DNA of 64,000 bases from an uncultured Clostridia bacterium (GTDB taxonomy: Bacteria; Bacillota; Clostridia; Christensenellales; Borkfalkiaceae): positions 1 to 64,000 of the forward strand of contig CAKQQS010000003.1 in the NCBI GenBank assembly GCA_934271255.1, in the 5' to 3' direction. Under the pieces are notes generated by a model, which was given only the letters and a program-made list of their open reading frames with translations, ran no database searches and was not told the DNA's origin. The position numbers and the translations under genes were made by a program. This document shows positions 17,467 to 24,750 of the stretch, in pieces. Every line of letters begins with the position of its first letter. The first letter of the stretch is position 1.

Positions 17467-18033
17467 ATGAAAACTATAAAAGATAAGTATTTGGTAGTAG
17501 GCGCGGATTTCGCGGGATACCCCTTAAAAGAAGCGGTATGCGAACATTTGAGAAAACTCGGTTGGAAAATCGAAGATTTGGGTTACACCAAAGACACGAA
17601 AGACAACGATCCCGAAATGATGTTCCATAGAGTAGGGTTAAGAGTCGGTTCCAAGATAAGCGAAGGGGAATACGAAAGAGCGTTGTTGTTCTGCGGCACG
17701 GGTATGGGCATACATATCGCGGCAAGCAAATGTCCGCACGTTCACGCAGGCGTAGTGGAATCCGTTCCCGCGGCGTTAAGAGCGATTACAGGCAACGGCG
17801 TAAACGTTCTTGCAATGGGCGCGTTCTACGTTGCTCCGCAAATGGGCATAGATATTGCCGACGCGTACCTTAACGCAAGTTTAGGCACCGGTTGGGAATG
17901 GTGGCACAACTTTTACGAGTTCCACAAACTCGCAATCGACGAACTCGAAGCGTTCAACTACGACGAGTACAAGAAAAACGGCTTTAAAGTCAACTATCTC
18001 GGCAACTACGACTTGACGCTCGAAAATAAATAA
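17467..18033 (+). CDS. RpiB/LacA/LacB-family sugar-phosphate isomerase
   Basis: A 188-residue cytoplasmic isomerase. VVGADFAGYPLKEAVCEHLRK is the N-terminal Rossmann-like motif, and FCGTGMGIHIAASK near residue 75 contains the catalytic Cys loop of RpiB. NGVNVLAMGAF corresponds to the RpiB NANVLALGAR segment. It is ~40 residues longer than ordinary RpiB (~149), with a C-terminal extension rich in Trp/Tyr (GWEWWHNFYEFHKLAI). It follows the rhamnosidase by 12 bases. Aldose-ketose isomerisation of a sugar phosphate from this glycan is likely; the exact substrate is unknown. Confidence 0.85.
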   Translation: MKTIKDKYLVVGADFAGYPLKEAVCEHLRKLGWKIEDLGYTKDTKDNDPEMMFHRVGLRVGSKISEGEYERALLFCGTGMGIHIAASKCPHVHAGVVESVPAALRAITGNGVNVLAMGAFYVAPQMGIDIADAYLNASLGTGWEWWHNFYEFHKLAIDELEAFNYDEYKKNGFKVNYLGNYDLTLENK

Positions 18034-18083
18034 TCGAAAACTTATATAAAGACCTATACGGCTTGTTTCGGCAAACCGTAACC

Positions 18084-18130
18084 AACAACCCCCGACAGGG
18101 ACGAATAGTCCCTGTCGGGGGTTGTTCTTA
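18084..18130 (+). terminator. Terminator of the carbohydrate locus
   Basis: A 19-bp perfect stem (18084-18102 with 18108-18126) around GAATA, followed by CTTATA. The U-tract is weak but the stem is very strong. It ends the plus-strand operon facing the convergent groEL gene. Confidence 0.75.
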
Positions 18131-18134
18131 TACA

Positions 18135-18165
18135 ATAAAAAACGGGTAGCATTACGCTACCCGTT
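18135..18165 (-). terminator. Terminator of groESL
   Basis: AACGGGTAGC and GCTACCCGTT (18141-18150, 18156-18165) form a 10-bp perfect stem. Read on the minus strand it is followed by TTTTTTATTG. It lies 20 bases beyond the groEL stop codon. Confidence 0.88.
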
Positions 18166-18184
18166 AAACGGTTTATCATATTTA

Positions 18185-19804
18185 TCAATACATACCGCCC
18201 ATGTTAGCGGGAGCGGCGGGTTCTTCTTTGGGTATATCCGTTACGATGCTTTCCGTCGTCAAGAATACCGACGCAACGGAAGCCGCGTTTTCAAGCGCGG
18301 ATCTCGTAACTTTGGTGGGGTCGATAATGCCGCTTGCAACCATATCGCAATATTCGTTGTTGAGCGCGTCGAACCCGTAATTTTTCTTGCCGGATTTAGC
18401 GATTTCGTTCAAAATTACCGAACCGTCAAGCCCCGCGTTGATTGCGATTTGTCTTAAAGGCTCTTCTACGGCTTTTAAAATGATGTTAGCGCCCGTTTTC
18501 TCATCGCCCGACAAACTGTCCGCCAACTTCTTTAAAGTCGGTATAGCGGCAATTAAAGCGATTCCGCCGCCGGGAACGATACCTTCTTCAACCGCAGCTT
18601 TGGTCGCGTTGAGCGCGTCTTCGATACGAAGTTTCTTTTCTTTCATTTCGACTTCCGTCGCCGCGCCTACATTGATGACGGCAACTCCGCCCGCAAGTTT
18701 TGCAAGTCTTTCCTGTAACTTTTCCTTGTCATAGTCGGAAGTCGTTTCTTTAATCTGGTTTTTAATCGCTTGTTTTCTCGCTTCGATAGCGTCGGTATTT
18801 CCCGAACCGCCTACGATAGTGGTGTAGTCTTTGGTTACTTTAACGCTCGAACAAGTACCGAGCATATCGGGGGTAACGTCTTTAAACTCAACGCCCGTAT
18901 CGGAAGATACGACCGTCGCTCCCGTAAGAACAGCAATATCTTCGAGCATGGCTTTTCTTCTGTCGCCGAAACCTGGCGCTTTGACCGCAACGCAGTTGAA
19001 CACGCCTTTGAGTTTGTTGAGAACTATCGTCGTCAACGCTTCGCCTTCTATGTCGTCGGCGATTATAAGGAGCCTTTGTCCTTGTTGAGCGATAGGCTCG
19101 ATTACGGGCAAAATCTCTTGTATTGTGGAAATCTTTTTATCGGTGATAAGGATAAGGGGATTAGCGTAAACGCATTCCATCTTGTCCGTATCCGTTATCA
19201 TATACGCCGAAGCGTAACCTCTGTCGAACTGCATACCTTCTACGGTAGTGAGTTCAGTTTTCATCGTTTTGCTTTCTTCTATCGTGATAACGCCGTCGTT
19301 ACCGACCTTTTCCATAGCGTCCGCGATAAGGTTACCTATCTCGGCGTCGCCCGCGGAAATAGACGCTACGGAAGCAATGTCTTTTTTACTGCTTACCGCC
19401 ATCGAGTTGGCTTTAAGTTCTTCCGCCGTACATTCTACCGCTTTCTTAATACCGCTCTTGATAACGATGGGGTTTGCGCCCGCGGCGATATTTTTGATGC
19501 CTTCGCGAATCATTGCCTGAGCAAGTACGACTGCCGTAGTCGTGCCGTCGCCGGCAACGTCGTTCGTCTTGGTGCAAACTTCTTTAACGAGTTGCGCGCC
19601 CATATTCTCGAACGGATCTTCGAGTTCTATTTCTTTTGCTATCGTAACGCCGTCGTTTGTAATGAGCGGCGAACCGAACTTCTTGTCCAGAACGACGTTT
19701 CTTCCTTTCGGTCCTATCGTGATTTTAACGGTATCGGCAAGGGTGTCGACGCCTTTTTGTAACGCTTTTCTGGCTTCTTCGCCGTATTTAATTTGTTTAG
19801 CCAT
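18185..19804 (-). CDS. groEL: Chaperonin GroEL (Hsp60)
   Basis: A 539-residue chaperonin subunit forming the double-ring ATP-driven folding cage with GroES. The start MAKQIKYGEEARKALQKGVD, the ATP motif TIGPKGRNVVLDKKFG, AGDGTTTAVVLAQAM (catalytic Asp of GDGTT) and the C-terminal GGM repeat (here short, NMGGMY) are all present. The gene follows groES by 14 bases with AAAAGGAG upstream, and ends at its own terminator. Transcription should be repressed by HrcA through the CIRCE element before groES. Confidence 0.98.
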   Translation of the reverse strand: MAKQIKYGEEARKALQKGVDTLADTVKITIGPKGRNVVLDKKFGSPLITNDGVTIAKEIELEDPFENMGAQLVKEVCTKTNDVAGDGTTTAVVLAQAMIREGIKNIAAGANPIVIKSGIKKAVECTAEELKANSMAVSSKKDIASVASISAGDAEIGNLIADAMEKVGNDGVITIEESKTMKTELTTVEGMQFDRGYASAYMITDTDKMECVYANPLILITDKKISTIQEILPVIEPIAQQGQRLLIIADDIEGEALTTIVLNKLKGVFNCVAVKAPGFGDRRKAMLEDIAVLTGATVVSSDTGVEFKDVTPDMLGTCSSVKVTKDYTTIVGGSGNTDAIEARKQAIKNQIKETTSDYDKEKLQERLAKLAGGVAVINVGAATEVEMKEKKLRIEDALNATKAAVEEGIVPGGGIALIAAIPTLKKLADSLSGDEKTGANIILKAVEEPLRQIAINAGLDGSVILNEIAKSGKKNYGFDALNNEYCDMVASGIIDPTKVTRSALENAASVASVFLTTESIVTDIPKEEPAAPANMGGMY

Positions 19805-19818
19805 AATAAATCTCCTTT

Positions 19819-20103
19819 TTATTCAATTATAGCGAGTATATCGCTTTGTCTGATGATAACGTAATCTTTCCCGTCGAGTTTAAAATCGTTTCCGCTGTAC
19901 TTGGAATACAAAACGGTTTGTCCTACGGCAATTTGCATCGTAACGTCTTTTCCGTCGATTACGCCGCCGGGGCCGACCGCAACGACTTTACCCGTCGATT
20001 GTTTTTCTTGCGCCGCGCTCGGCAGAATGAATCCGCTTTTAGTCTTTTCTTCGGCGGCAACAGGTTCTAAAACTACTTTATCGAATAATGGTTTAATTGT
20101 CAT
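19819..20103 (-). CDS. groES: Co-chaperonin GroES (Hsp10)
   Basis: A 94-residue co-chaperonin capping GroEL. MTIKPLFDKVVLEPV, SGFILPSAAQEKQSTGKVVAVGPG (mobile loop and roof region) and VLYSKYSGNDFKLDGKDYVII are diagnostic. First gene of the groESL operon; AGGAG lies about eight bases before the start. A single promoter with CIRCE operator precedes it. Confidence 0.98.
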   Translation of the reverse strand: MTIKPLFDKVVLEPVAAEEKTKSGFILPSAAQEKQSTGKVVAVGPGGVIDGKDVTMQIAVGQTVLYSKYSGNDFKLDGKDYVIIRQSDILAIIE

Positions 20104-20130
20104 ATTTTTAATCTCCTATACATTTGATTG

Positions 20131-20157
20131 CTAGCACTCTATGCATTCAACTGCTAA
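20131..20157 (-). promoter_or_regulatory. CIRCE operator (HrcA binding site)
   Basis: One arm CTAGCACTC is nearly consensus (TTAGCACTC); then nine bases; then AACTGCTAA, differing from GAGTGCTAA at two positions. The 9-9-9 spacing is exact, and it lies between the groE promoter and the groES start, as CIRCE does in other Bacillota. Confidence 0.88.
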
Positions 20158-20165
20158 CATTTAAT

Positions 20166-20193
20166 ATTATATACATATTTTTAAGTTTGTCAA
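20166..20193 (-). promoter_or_regulatory. Sigma-A promoter of groESL
   Basis: On the minus strand: TTGACA, 16 bases, TATAAT, both hexamers perfect. The CIRCE element begins eight bases downstream of the -10, covering the transcription start. Confidence 0.85.
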
Positions 20194-20222
20194 CTGCTTT
20201 TAACGATTTTAAAGAAAAATTA

Positions 20223-20251
20223 TTGCAAAAATCACAGATTTGTGGTAGAAT
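20223..20251 (+). promoter_or_regulatory. Promoter of the dCMP deaminase gene
   Basis: TTGCAA, 17 bases, TAGAAT, ending 33 bases before the start codon and divergent from the groESL promoter. Confidence 0.6.
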
Positions 20252-20283
20252 AAGAAAAATAAAAAAACAGCGGGGACGGAATA

Positions 20284-20733
20284 ATGGACAAATGGGATAA
20301 AAGATTTATGGAAATGGCTGAAACGGTAGCGGGGTGGTCGAGTTGTTATCAGACTAACAGGCACGTCGGCGCGGTGGTCGTCAAAGACAACCGAATACTT
20401 ACCACGGGTTACAACGGCGCGCCGCAAGGCGTGAAAAGTTGTACGGAAAAAGGCGAATGTTTAAGAAGAAAATTAGACATTCCCAGCGGTACTCGTCAAG
20501 AAATATGTTACGCCGTGCACGCCGAACAAAACGCAATCGTGCAAGCGGCAAGATTAGGCGTGTCCTTAAAAGGAGCAACGCTATATTGTACTCACCAACC
20601 GTGCGTTATATGCGCGAAACTTATAATCAACTCGGGTATATCGAGAGTGGTTTACAAACACGGTTATCCCGACGAGTTTTCGCTCGAATTATTCGGCGAA
20701 ACGGATATAAAACTCGAAAAGTTTGAAGAATAA
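20284..20733 (+). CDS. Deoxycytidylate (dCMP) deaminase, ComEB-type
   Basis: A 149-residue zinc-dependent deaminase of the CDA fold converting dCMP to dUMP for thymidylate synthesis. His79 and Glu81 of HAE (zinc ligand and proton shuttle) and Cys107/Cys110 of PCVIC (zinc ligands) are visible. SSCYQTNRHVGAVVVKDNRI and GYNGAPQGVKSC are typical of the dCMP deaminase branch rather than tRNA deaminase. It is monocistronic, with its own promoter and terminator. A dUTPase is encoded at 40952, which also supplies dUMP. Confidence 0.93.
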   Translation: MDKWDKRFMEMAETVAGWSSCYQTNRHVGAVVVKDNRILTTGYNGAPQGVKSCTEKGECLRRKLDIPSGTRQEICYAVHAEQNAIVQAARLGVSLKGATLYCTHQPCVICAKLIINSGISRVVYKHGYPDEFSLELFGETDIKLEKFEE

Positions 20734-20737
20734 AATC

Positions 20738-20768
20738 AAAACAGTCTACCGCCCGTAGACTGTTTTTT
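20738..20768 (+). terminator. Terminator of the dCMP deaminase gene
   Basis: AAAACAGTCTAC and GTAGACTGTTTT form a 12-bp perfect stem around CGCCC, followed by further Ts. It begins five bases after the stop codon. Confidence 0.92.
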
Positions 20769-20895
20769 AATTTTTTAAAGAGATAGTCGTTCGCGACTCA
20801 AACGCCGCAAAGCAGCAGGCTATGACAAAAGCGATAATTTACCGTAATACGAGAATAGGGTATAGAAAGCAAAACCGTTTTTTATATACGTAAAT

Positions 20896-20930
20896 ATAAA
20901 ACCCCCGCCCGAATTGTTCGGGCGGGGGTT
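20896..20930 (-). terminator. Terminator of the GGGtGRT/scaffold operon
   Basis: A 14-bp perfect stem, 20900-20913 with 20917-20930, loop TTG. On the minus strand it is followed by TTTATATTT. It lies 20 bases after the stop codon of the upstream minus-strand gene. Confidence 0.88.
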
Positions 20931-20949
20931 AAGCCTTTAAAAAGGCAGA

Positions 20950-21951
20950 TTATTTCATAGATTCTTCTACTGCAACCGCAACCGCAACGGACGCGCCGAC
21001 CATCGGGTTGTTGCCCATACCGATCAAGCCCATCATTTCTACGTGCGCGGGGACGGAACTCGAACCTGCGAACTGAGCGTCGCTGTGCATTCTGCCCATG
21101 GTGTCCGTCATGCCGTAAGAAGCGGGGCCCGCAGCCATGTTGTCGGGGTGAAGCGTTCTTCCCGTACCGCCGCCCGAAGCAACGGAGAAATACTTCTTGC
21201 CGTTTTCGTTAGCCCATTTCTTATAAGTGCCCGCAACGGGGTGTTGGAATCTGGTGGGGTTGGTAGAGTTACCCGTAATGGAAATGTCAACGTCTTCGTG
21301 GCGCATAACCGCAACGCCTTCGTTTACGTCGTCGCAACCGTAGCAAAGAACTTTCGATCTTTCGCCGTTGGAATAGGGGGTGGTCTTAACTATGTTAAGA
21401 GTATCGGTGTAGTAGTCGTATTTCGTCTGAACGTAAGTAAACCCGTTGATACGGCTGATTATAAACGCCGCGTCTTTACCCAAGCCGTTAAGAATGACTT
21501 TAAGGGGAGTTTTTCTTACTTTATTAGCGGATTTAGCGATACCGATCGCGCCTTCCGCCGCAGCGAAAGATTCGTGTCCCGCAAGGAAACAGAAACATTT
21601 CGTTTCTTCCGTCAAAAGCATAGAAGCAAGGTTGCCGTGTCCCAAACCGACCTTTCTCTGGTCTGCAACGGAACCTGCGATACAGAACGATTGCAAGCCT
21701 TCGCCGATTGCTTTCGCGGCGTCCGCCGCTTTAACGCAACCTTTTTTAATCGCGATAGCCGCGCCTACGGTATAAGCCCATACAGCGTTTTCAAAACAGA
21801 TGGGTTGAATACCTTTAACGATTGCTTCTACGTCGATTCCTTTGTCAAGGCAAATCTTTCTCGCTTCTTCCAAATCGGCTATATTGTAAGAGTGGAGAAC
21901 TTTGTTGATGTTGTCAATTCTTCTTTCATAACTTTCAAAAGTAACGCTCAT
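20950..21951 (-). CDS. GGGtGRT-motif protein
   Basis: A 333-residue predicted cytoplasmic protein of the GGGtGRT family, named for a conserved motif visible here as SGGGTGRTLHPDNMAAGPAS near residues 259-278. Other notable parts are GLGKDAAFIISRINGFTYVQ, CYGCDDVNEGVAVMRHEDVDI and a Gly-Met-rich C-terminus (MMGLIGMGNNPMVGASVAVA). Cys residues occur but no CxxC cluster motif. It is separated by 11 bases from the upstream NifU-like scaffold gene and shares its promoter and terminator. As far as I know the biochemical function of the family is not established; the pairing suggests a role in iron-sulfur or related cofactor chemistry. Confidence 0.85.
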   Translation of the reverse strand: MSVTFESYERRIDNINKVLHSYNIADLEEARKICLDKGIDVEAIVKGIQPICFENAVWAYTVGAAIAIKKGCVKAADAAKAIGEGLQSFCIAGSVADQRKVGLGHGNLASMLLTEETKCFCFLAGHESFAAAEGAIGIAKSANKVRKTPLKVILNGLGKDAAFIISRINGFTYVQTKYDYYTDTLNIVKTTPYSNGERSKVLCYGCDDVNEGVAVMRHEDVDISITGNSTNPTRFQHPVAGTYKKWANENGKKYFSVASGGGTGRTLHPDNMAAGPASYGMTDTMGRMHSDAQFAGSSSVPAHVEMMGLIGMGNNPMVGASVAVAVAVEESMK

Positions 21952-21962
21952 AATAAAACTCC

Positions 21963-22664
21963 TTACTCGACTCTCGGGTCAATGTATTTCACTGCGCCGT
22001 CTTCGGGGTTGAATCTGCCGTAGTGTCCGCTGGCCTTTTCGTACGCTTCGTTGGGGGTAAGACCTTTCTTGATGAAGTCGGTCATCTTTCCGAGAGAAAC
22101 GAACGAGTAACCTATGATTTGGTTGTCTTTGTCAAGCGCGATTTTGGTAACGTATCCTTCCGCCATTTCAAGGTATCTGGGACCTTTTTCTTTGGTGGAA
22201 TACATCGTACCTACTTGCGAACGCAAACCTTTACCCAAGTCTTCGAGCCCCGCGCCGACGGATAATCCGTCTTCCGAGAACGCCGACTGACTTCTGCCGT
22301 AAACGATTTGCAAAAAGAGTTCTCTCATAGCAACGTTGATAGCGTCGCAAACAAGGTCGGTGTTAAGCGCTTCGAGAATAGTTTTGCCGGGAAGTATTTC
22401 GGCAGCCATAGCAGCCGAGTGAGTCATACCCGAACAACCTATCGTTTCGACCAACGCTTCTTCGATAACGCCGTTTTTAACGTTAAGGGTAAGTTTGCAC
22501 GCGCCTTGTTGGGGAGCGCATCTGCCGACGCCGTGAGTGAAGCCGGAAATGTCGGTAATCTCTTTGGATTGTACCCATTTCGCTTCTTCGGGAATCGGCG
22601 CGGGACCGTGATTCGGTCCTTTCGCTACGCAACACATATCTTGTACTTTTGTAGTATATTGCAT
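21963..22664 (-). CDS. NifU/IscU-like iron-sulfur cluster scaffold protein (GGGtGRT partner)
   Basis: A 233-residue protein with a NifU_N/IscU-like core. CKLTLNVKNGVIEEALVETIGCSGMTHSAAMAAEIL corresponds to the scaffold segment with one conserved Cys. The N-terminus carries a Cys pair (DMCCVAKGPNHGP) and GRCAPQQGAC. It is longer than IscU (~130 residues), with a ~100-residue C-terminal extension containing YLEMAEGYVTKIALDKDNQI. A GGAGGATATT ribosome-binding site precedes the ATG. First gene of a two-gene operon. Assembly or delivery of an Fe-S cluster to a specific target is inferred from the fold only. Confidence 0.85.
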   Translation of the reverse strand: MQYTTKVQDMCCVAKGPNHGPAPIPEEAKWVQSKEITDISGFTHGVGRCAPQQGACKLTLNVKNGVIEEALVETIGCSGMTHSAAMAAEILPGKTILEALNTDLVCDAINVAMRELFLQIVYGRSQSAFSEDGLSVGAGLEDLGKGLRSQVGTMYSTKEKGPRYLEMAEGYVTKIALDKDNQIIGYSFVSLGKMTDFIKKGLTPNEAYEKASGHYGRFNPEDGAVKYIDPRVE

Positions 22665-22699
22665 AATATCCTCCGAATGGTTTATATTTTTACCGATTC

Positions 22700-22728
22700 A
22701 TTATAACACAATATTTGCCGACAAGCAA
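22700..22728 (-). promoter_or_regulatory. Promoter of the scaffold/GGGtGRT operon
   Basis: Minus-strand TTGCTT, 17 bases, TATAAT, about 36 bases before the scaffold start codon. No obvious palindromic operator overlaps it. Confidence 0.6.
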
Positions 22729-22809
22729 TAAAAATTGTTTGCTTTTTTAAGATAATTATATATATTTTTAATATAAAATCAAAAAAATAAAAAATAATGT
22801 TTATAATCC

Positions 22810-22838
22810 TTGCAAATAGTGGTAAATAATGTTATAAT
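22810..22838 (+). promoter_or_regulatory. Promoter of the tyrS operon
   Basis: TTGCAA, 17 bases, TATAAT, 51 bases before the tyrS start. The leader is far too short for a T-box, unlike many Bacillota tyrS genes. Confidence 0.65.
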
Positions 22839-22889
22839 CACTATATATTGTGGTATATTCTGCTAAAAATATTCGGAGATTGACTTAAA

Positions 22890-24116
22890 ATGGACTTATC
22901 ACTTAACGTAATGGACGTTTTGAAAGAACGCGGGTTCTTGAAACAAACGGTGTACGGCGAAGATTTATATAAATTACTCGGTGAAGAAAAAATATCGTTT
23001 TACGTAGGATTCGATCCTACTGCGGACAGTTTGCATATCGGGCACTACATTCCCATAATGGCAATGGCGTGGATGCAAAAATACGGACATACTCCCATCG
23101 CGTTGTTCGGCGGCGGAACGGGTATGATAGGAGATCCTTCGGGAAGAAGCGATTTGCGTCAGATGATGACGAAAGAAACGATTGACCACAACATCGCGTG
23201 TTTTAAAAAGCAGATGTCGAGATTTATCGATTTCGACACGGCGGAAAACAAAGCGATTATGGTAAATAACGGCGACTGGCTTTTGGACCTTAATTACGTT
23301 GACTTTTTAAGGGACGTCGGCGTGTATTTCAGCGTCAACAAAATGCTTACGGCGGAGTGTTACAAAAACCGTATGGAAAAAGGACTTACGTTCCTTGAAT
23401 TCAACTATATGTTGATGCAGGGGTACGACTTTTTAAGATTGTACCGCGACTACGGGTGCAAACTCGAACTCGGCGGGGACGATCAATGGAGTAACATGCT
23501 TGCCGGCGAAGATCTTATAAGAAGAAAAGAAAACGCTCCCGCGTATGCCATGACTTGCACTTTGCTTTTAACGAGCGACGGCAAAAAAATGGGCAAAACC
23601 GCGAAGGGCGCTTTGTGGCTTGACGAAAACAAAACCACGCCTTACGAATTCTTCCAGTATTTCAGAAACATCGAAGACGTCAAAGTCGCCGAATGTATGA
23701 AGCTTTTGACGTTTATGGAACTTGACGAAATCGAAGAACTCACGAAGTATAAAGACGAAAGAATCAACCTTGCGAAAGAAAGACTTGCCTACGAAGTAAC
23801 CGCGCTCGTTCACGGTAAAGAAAAAGCGGAACTTGCGAGAGAGCAGGTAAGGGCGGCTTTCAGCGGAAACACGGACAATATGCCGACTGCGGAAATAAGC
23901 AAGGACGACAACAAAACGGTAATCGACGTTTTAGTCGCTTTGGGACAAGCGAAGAGTAAAGGGGAAGCGAGAAGACTTATCGAAGGAGGCGGAGTATCCG
24001 TCGACGACGAAAAGATTCTCGACGTGCTTTCGCCTATTCCCGAAACGGCTGTAAACAACGGAACTTTCGTTTTGCATAAAGGCAAAAAAGTTCACGTCAA
24101 AGTCGTTTTGAAATGA
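22890..24116 (+). CDS. tyrS: Tyrosyl-tRNA synthetase
   Basis: Class I aminoacyl-tRNA synthetase of 408 residues charging tRNA-Tyr. The HIGH signature is HIGHY near residue 48 (SLHIGHYIPIMAM), tyrosine-pocket residues lie in YDFLRLYRDYGCKLELGGDDQW, and the KMSKS-equivalent is KMGKT near residue 233. The C-terminal ~60 residues form an S4 RNA-binding domain (KSKGEARRLIEGGGVSVDD). The stop overlaps the start of the next gene by four bases. Confidence 0.97.
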   Translation: MDLSLNVMDVLKERGFLKQTVYGEDLYKLLGEEKISFYVGFDPTADSLHIGHYIPIMAMAWMQKYGHTPIALFGGGTGMIGDPSGRSDLRQMMTKETIDHNIACFKKQMSRFIDFDTAENKAIMVNNGDWLLDLNYVDFLRDVGVYFSVNKMLTAECYKNRMEKGLTFLEFNYMLMQGYDFLRLYRDYGCKLELGGDDQWSNMLAGEDLIRRKENAPAYAMTCTLLLTSDGKKMGKTAKGALWLDENKTTPYEFFQYFRNIEDVKVAECMKLLTFMELDEIEELTKYKDERINLAKERLAYEVTALVHGKEKAELAREQVRAAFSGNTDNMPTAEISKDDNKTVIDVLVALGQAKSKGEARRLIEGGGVSVDDEKILDVLSPIPETAVNNGTFVLHKGKKVHVKVVLK

Positions 24117-24742
24117 AAGAATATCTGACCGTAGCGAAAAAAAGCGTTACGGAAAAAATAATAGAAAAATCGCGTTTCATAACGACGATCGCTCCCGCTC
24201 GAAGCGTGGAAGAAGCAAAAGAACTTATCGAGAAAATATCAAAAGAAAACTCGTTTGCGACTCATAATTGTTACGCGTATATCATCGAAGACGCGGACGG
24301 CGTGAAAATGAAGTTCAGCGACGACGGAGAACCGCAAGGAACGGCGGGACTGCCTATGCTTGACGCGTTGAAACAAAACGAACTCAAAAACGTTCTGGCT
24401 GTCGTTACGAGATATTTCGGCGGAATCAAACTCGGCGCGGGCGGACTCGTGAGGGCGTATTCTTCGTCGGTATCGGAAGGAATCAAAAACTCCGAAATCG
24501 TCAGAGCGACGCCGTGCGACGTGATGTCTTTTGAAATCGATTACGATTTTTATAACACTGTAACGCGAATCGTTTCGGAGTGTTCTGCGGTTATAAAAAA
24601 AGCCGAATTCGGCAATAGAATACAAGTAGAAACGATAGTAGAAAAAAGCAAATCCGAAACGTTATCGAATAAGATTACGGAAAGCAGTAAAGGTAAAGTA
24701 ACGCCCGATATAATCGGCGAAGAATACTGTTTTATAAAATAG
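24113..24742 (+). CDS. yigZ: YigZ/IMPACT family protein
   Basis: A 209-residue protein with the N-terminal UPF0029/Impact domain (EEAKELIEKISKENSFATHNCYAY, FSDDGEPQGTAGLPMLDALKQ, VVTRYFGGIKLGAGGLVRAYSSSV) and a ferredoxin-fold C-terminus (DUF1949-like). The family is widespread in bacteria and related to eukaryotic Impact, a translation-control protein; the bacterial role is not well defined. The ATGA overlap with tyrS indicates translational coupling. Confidence 0.93.
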   Translation: MKEYLTVAKKSVTEKIIEKSRFITTIAPARSVEEAKELIEKISKENSFATHNCYAYIIEDADGVKMKFSDDGEPQGTAGLPMLDALKQNELKNVLAVVTRYFGGIKLGAGGLVRAYSSSVSEGIKNSEIVRATPCDVMSFEIDYDFYNTVTRIVSECSAVIKKAEFGNRIQVETIVEKSKSETLSNKITESSKGKVTPDIIGEEYCFIK

Positions 24743-24750
24743 GGGTAGAT

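Noticed and set aside
18770..19762. Long open frame of 330 codons opposite groEL
   Set aside because: It is antisense to an unmistakable groEL, has no family resemblance and no ribosome-binding site; a shadow of biased codon use.
21043..22023. 326-codon plus-strand open frame opposite the GGGtGRT gene
   Set aside because: Arg/Ser/Val-rich shadow translation with no ribosome-binding site, antisense to a recognised family.
22839..22889. T-box leader for tyrS
   Set aside because: Only about 50 bases separate the promoter from the start codon.
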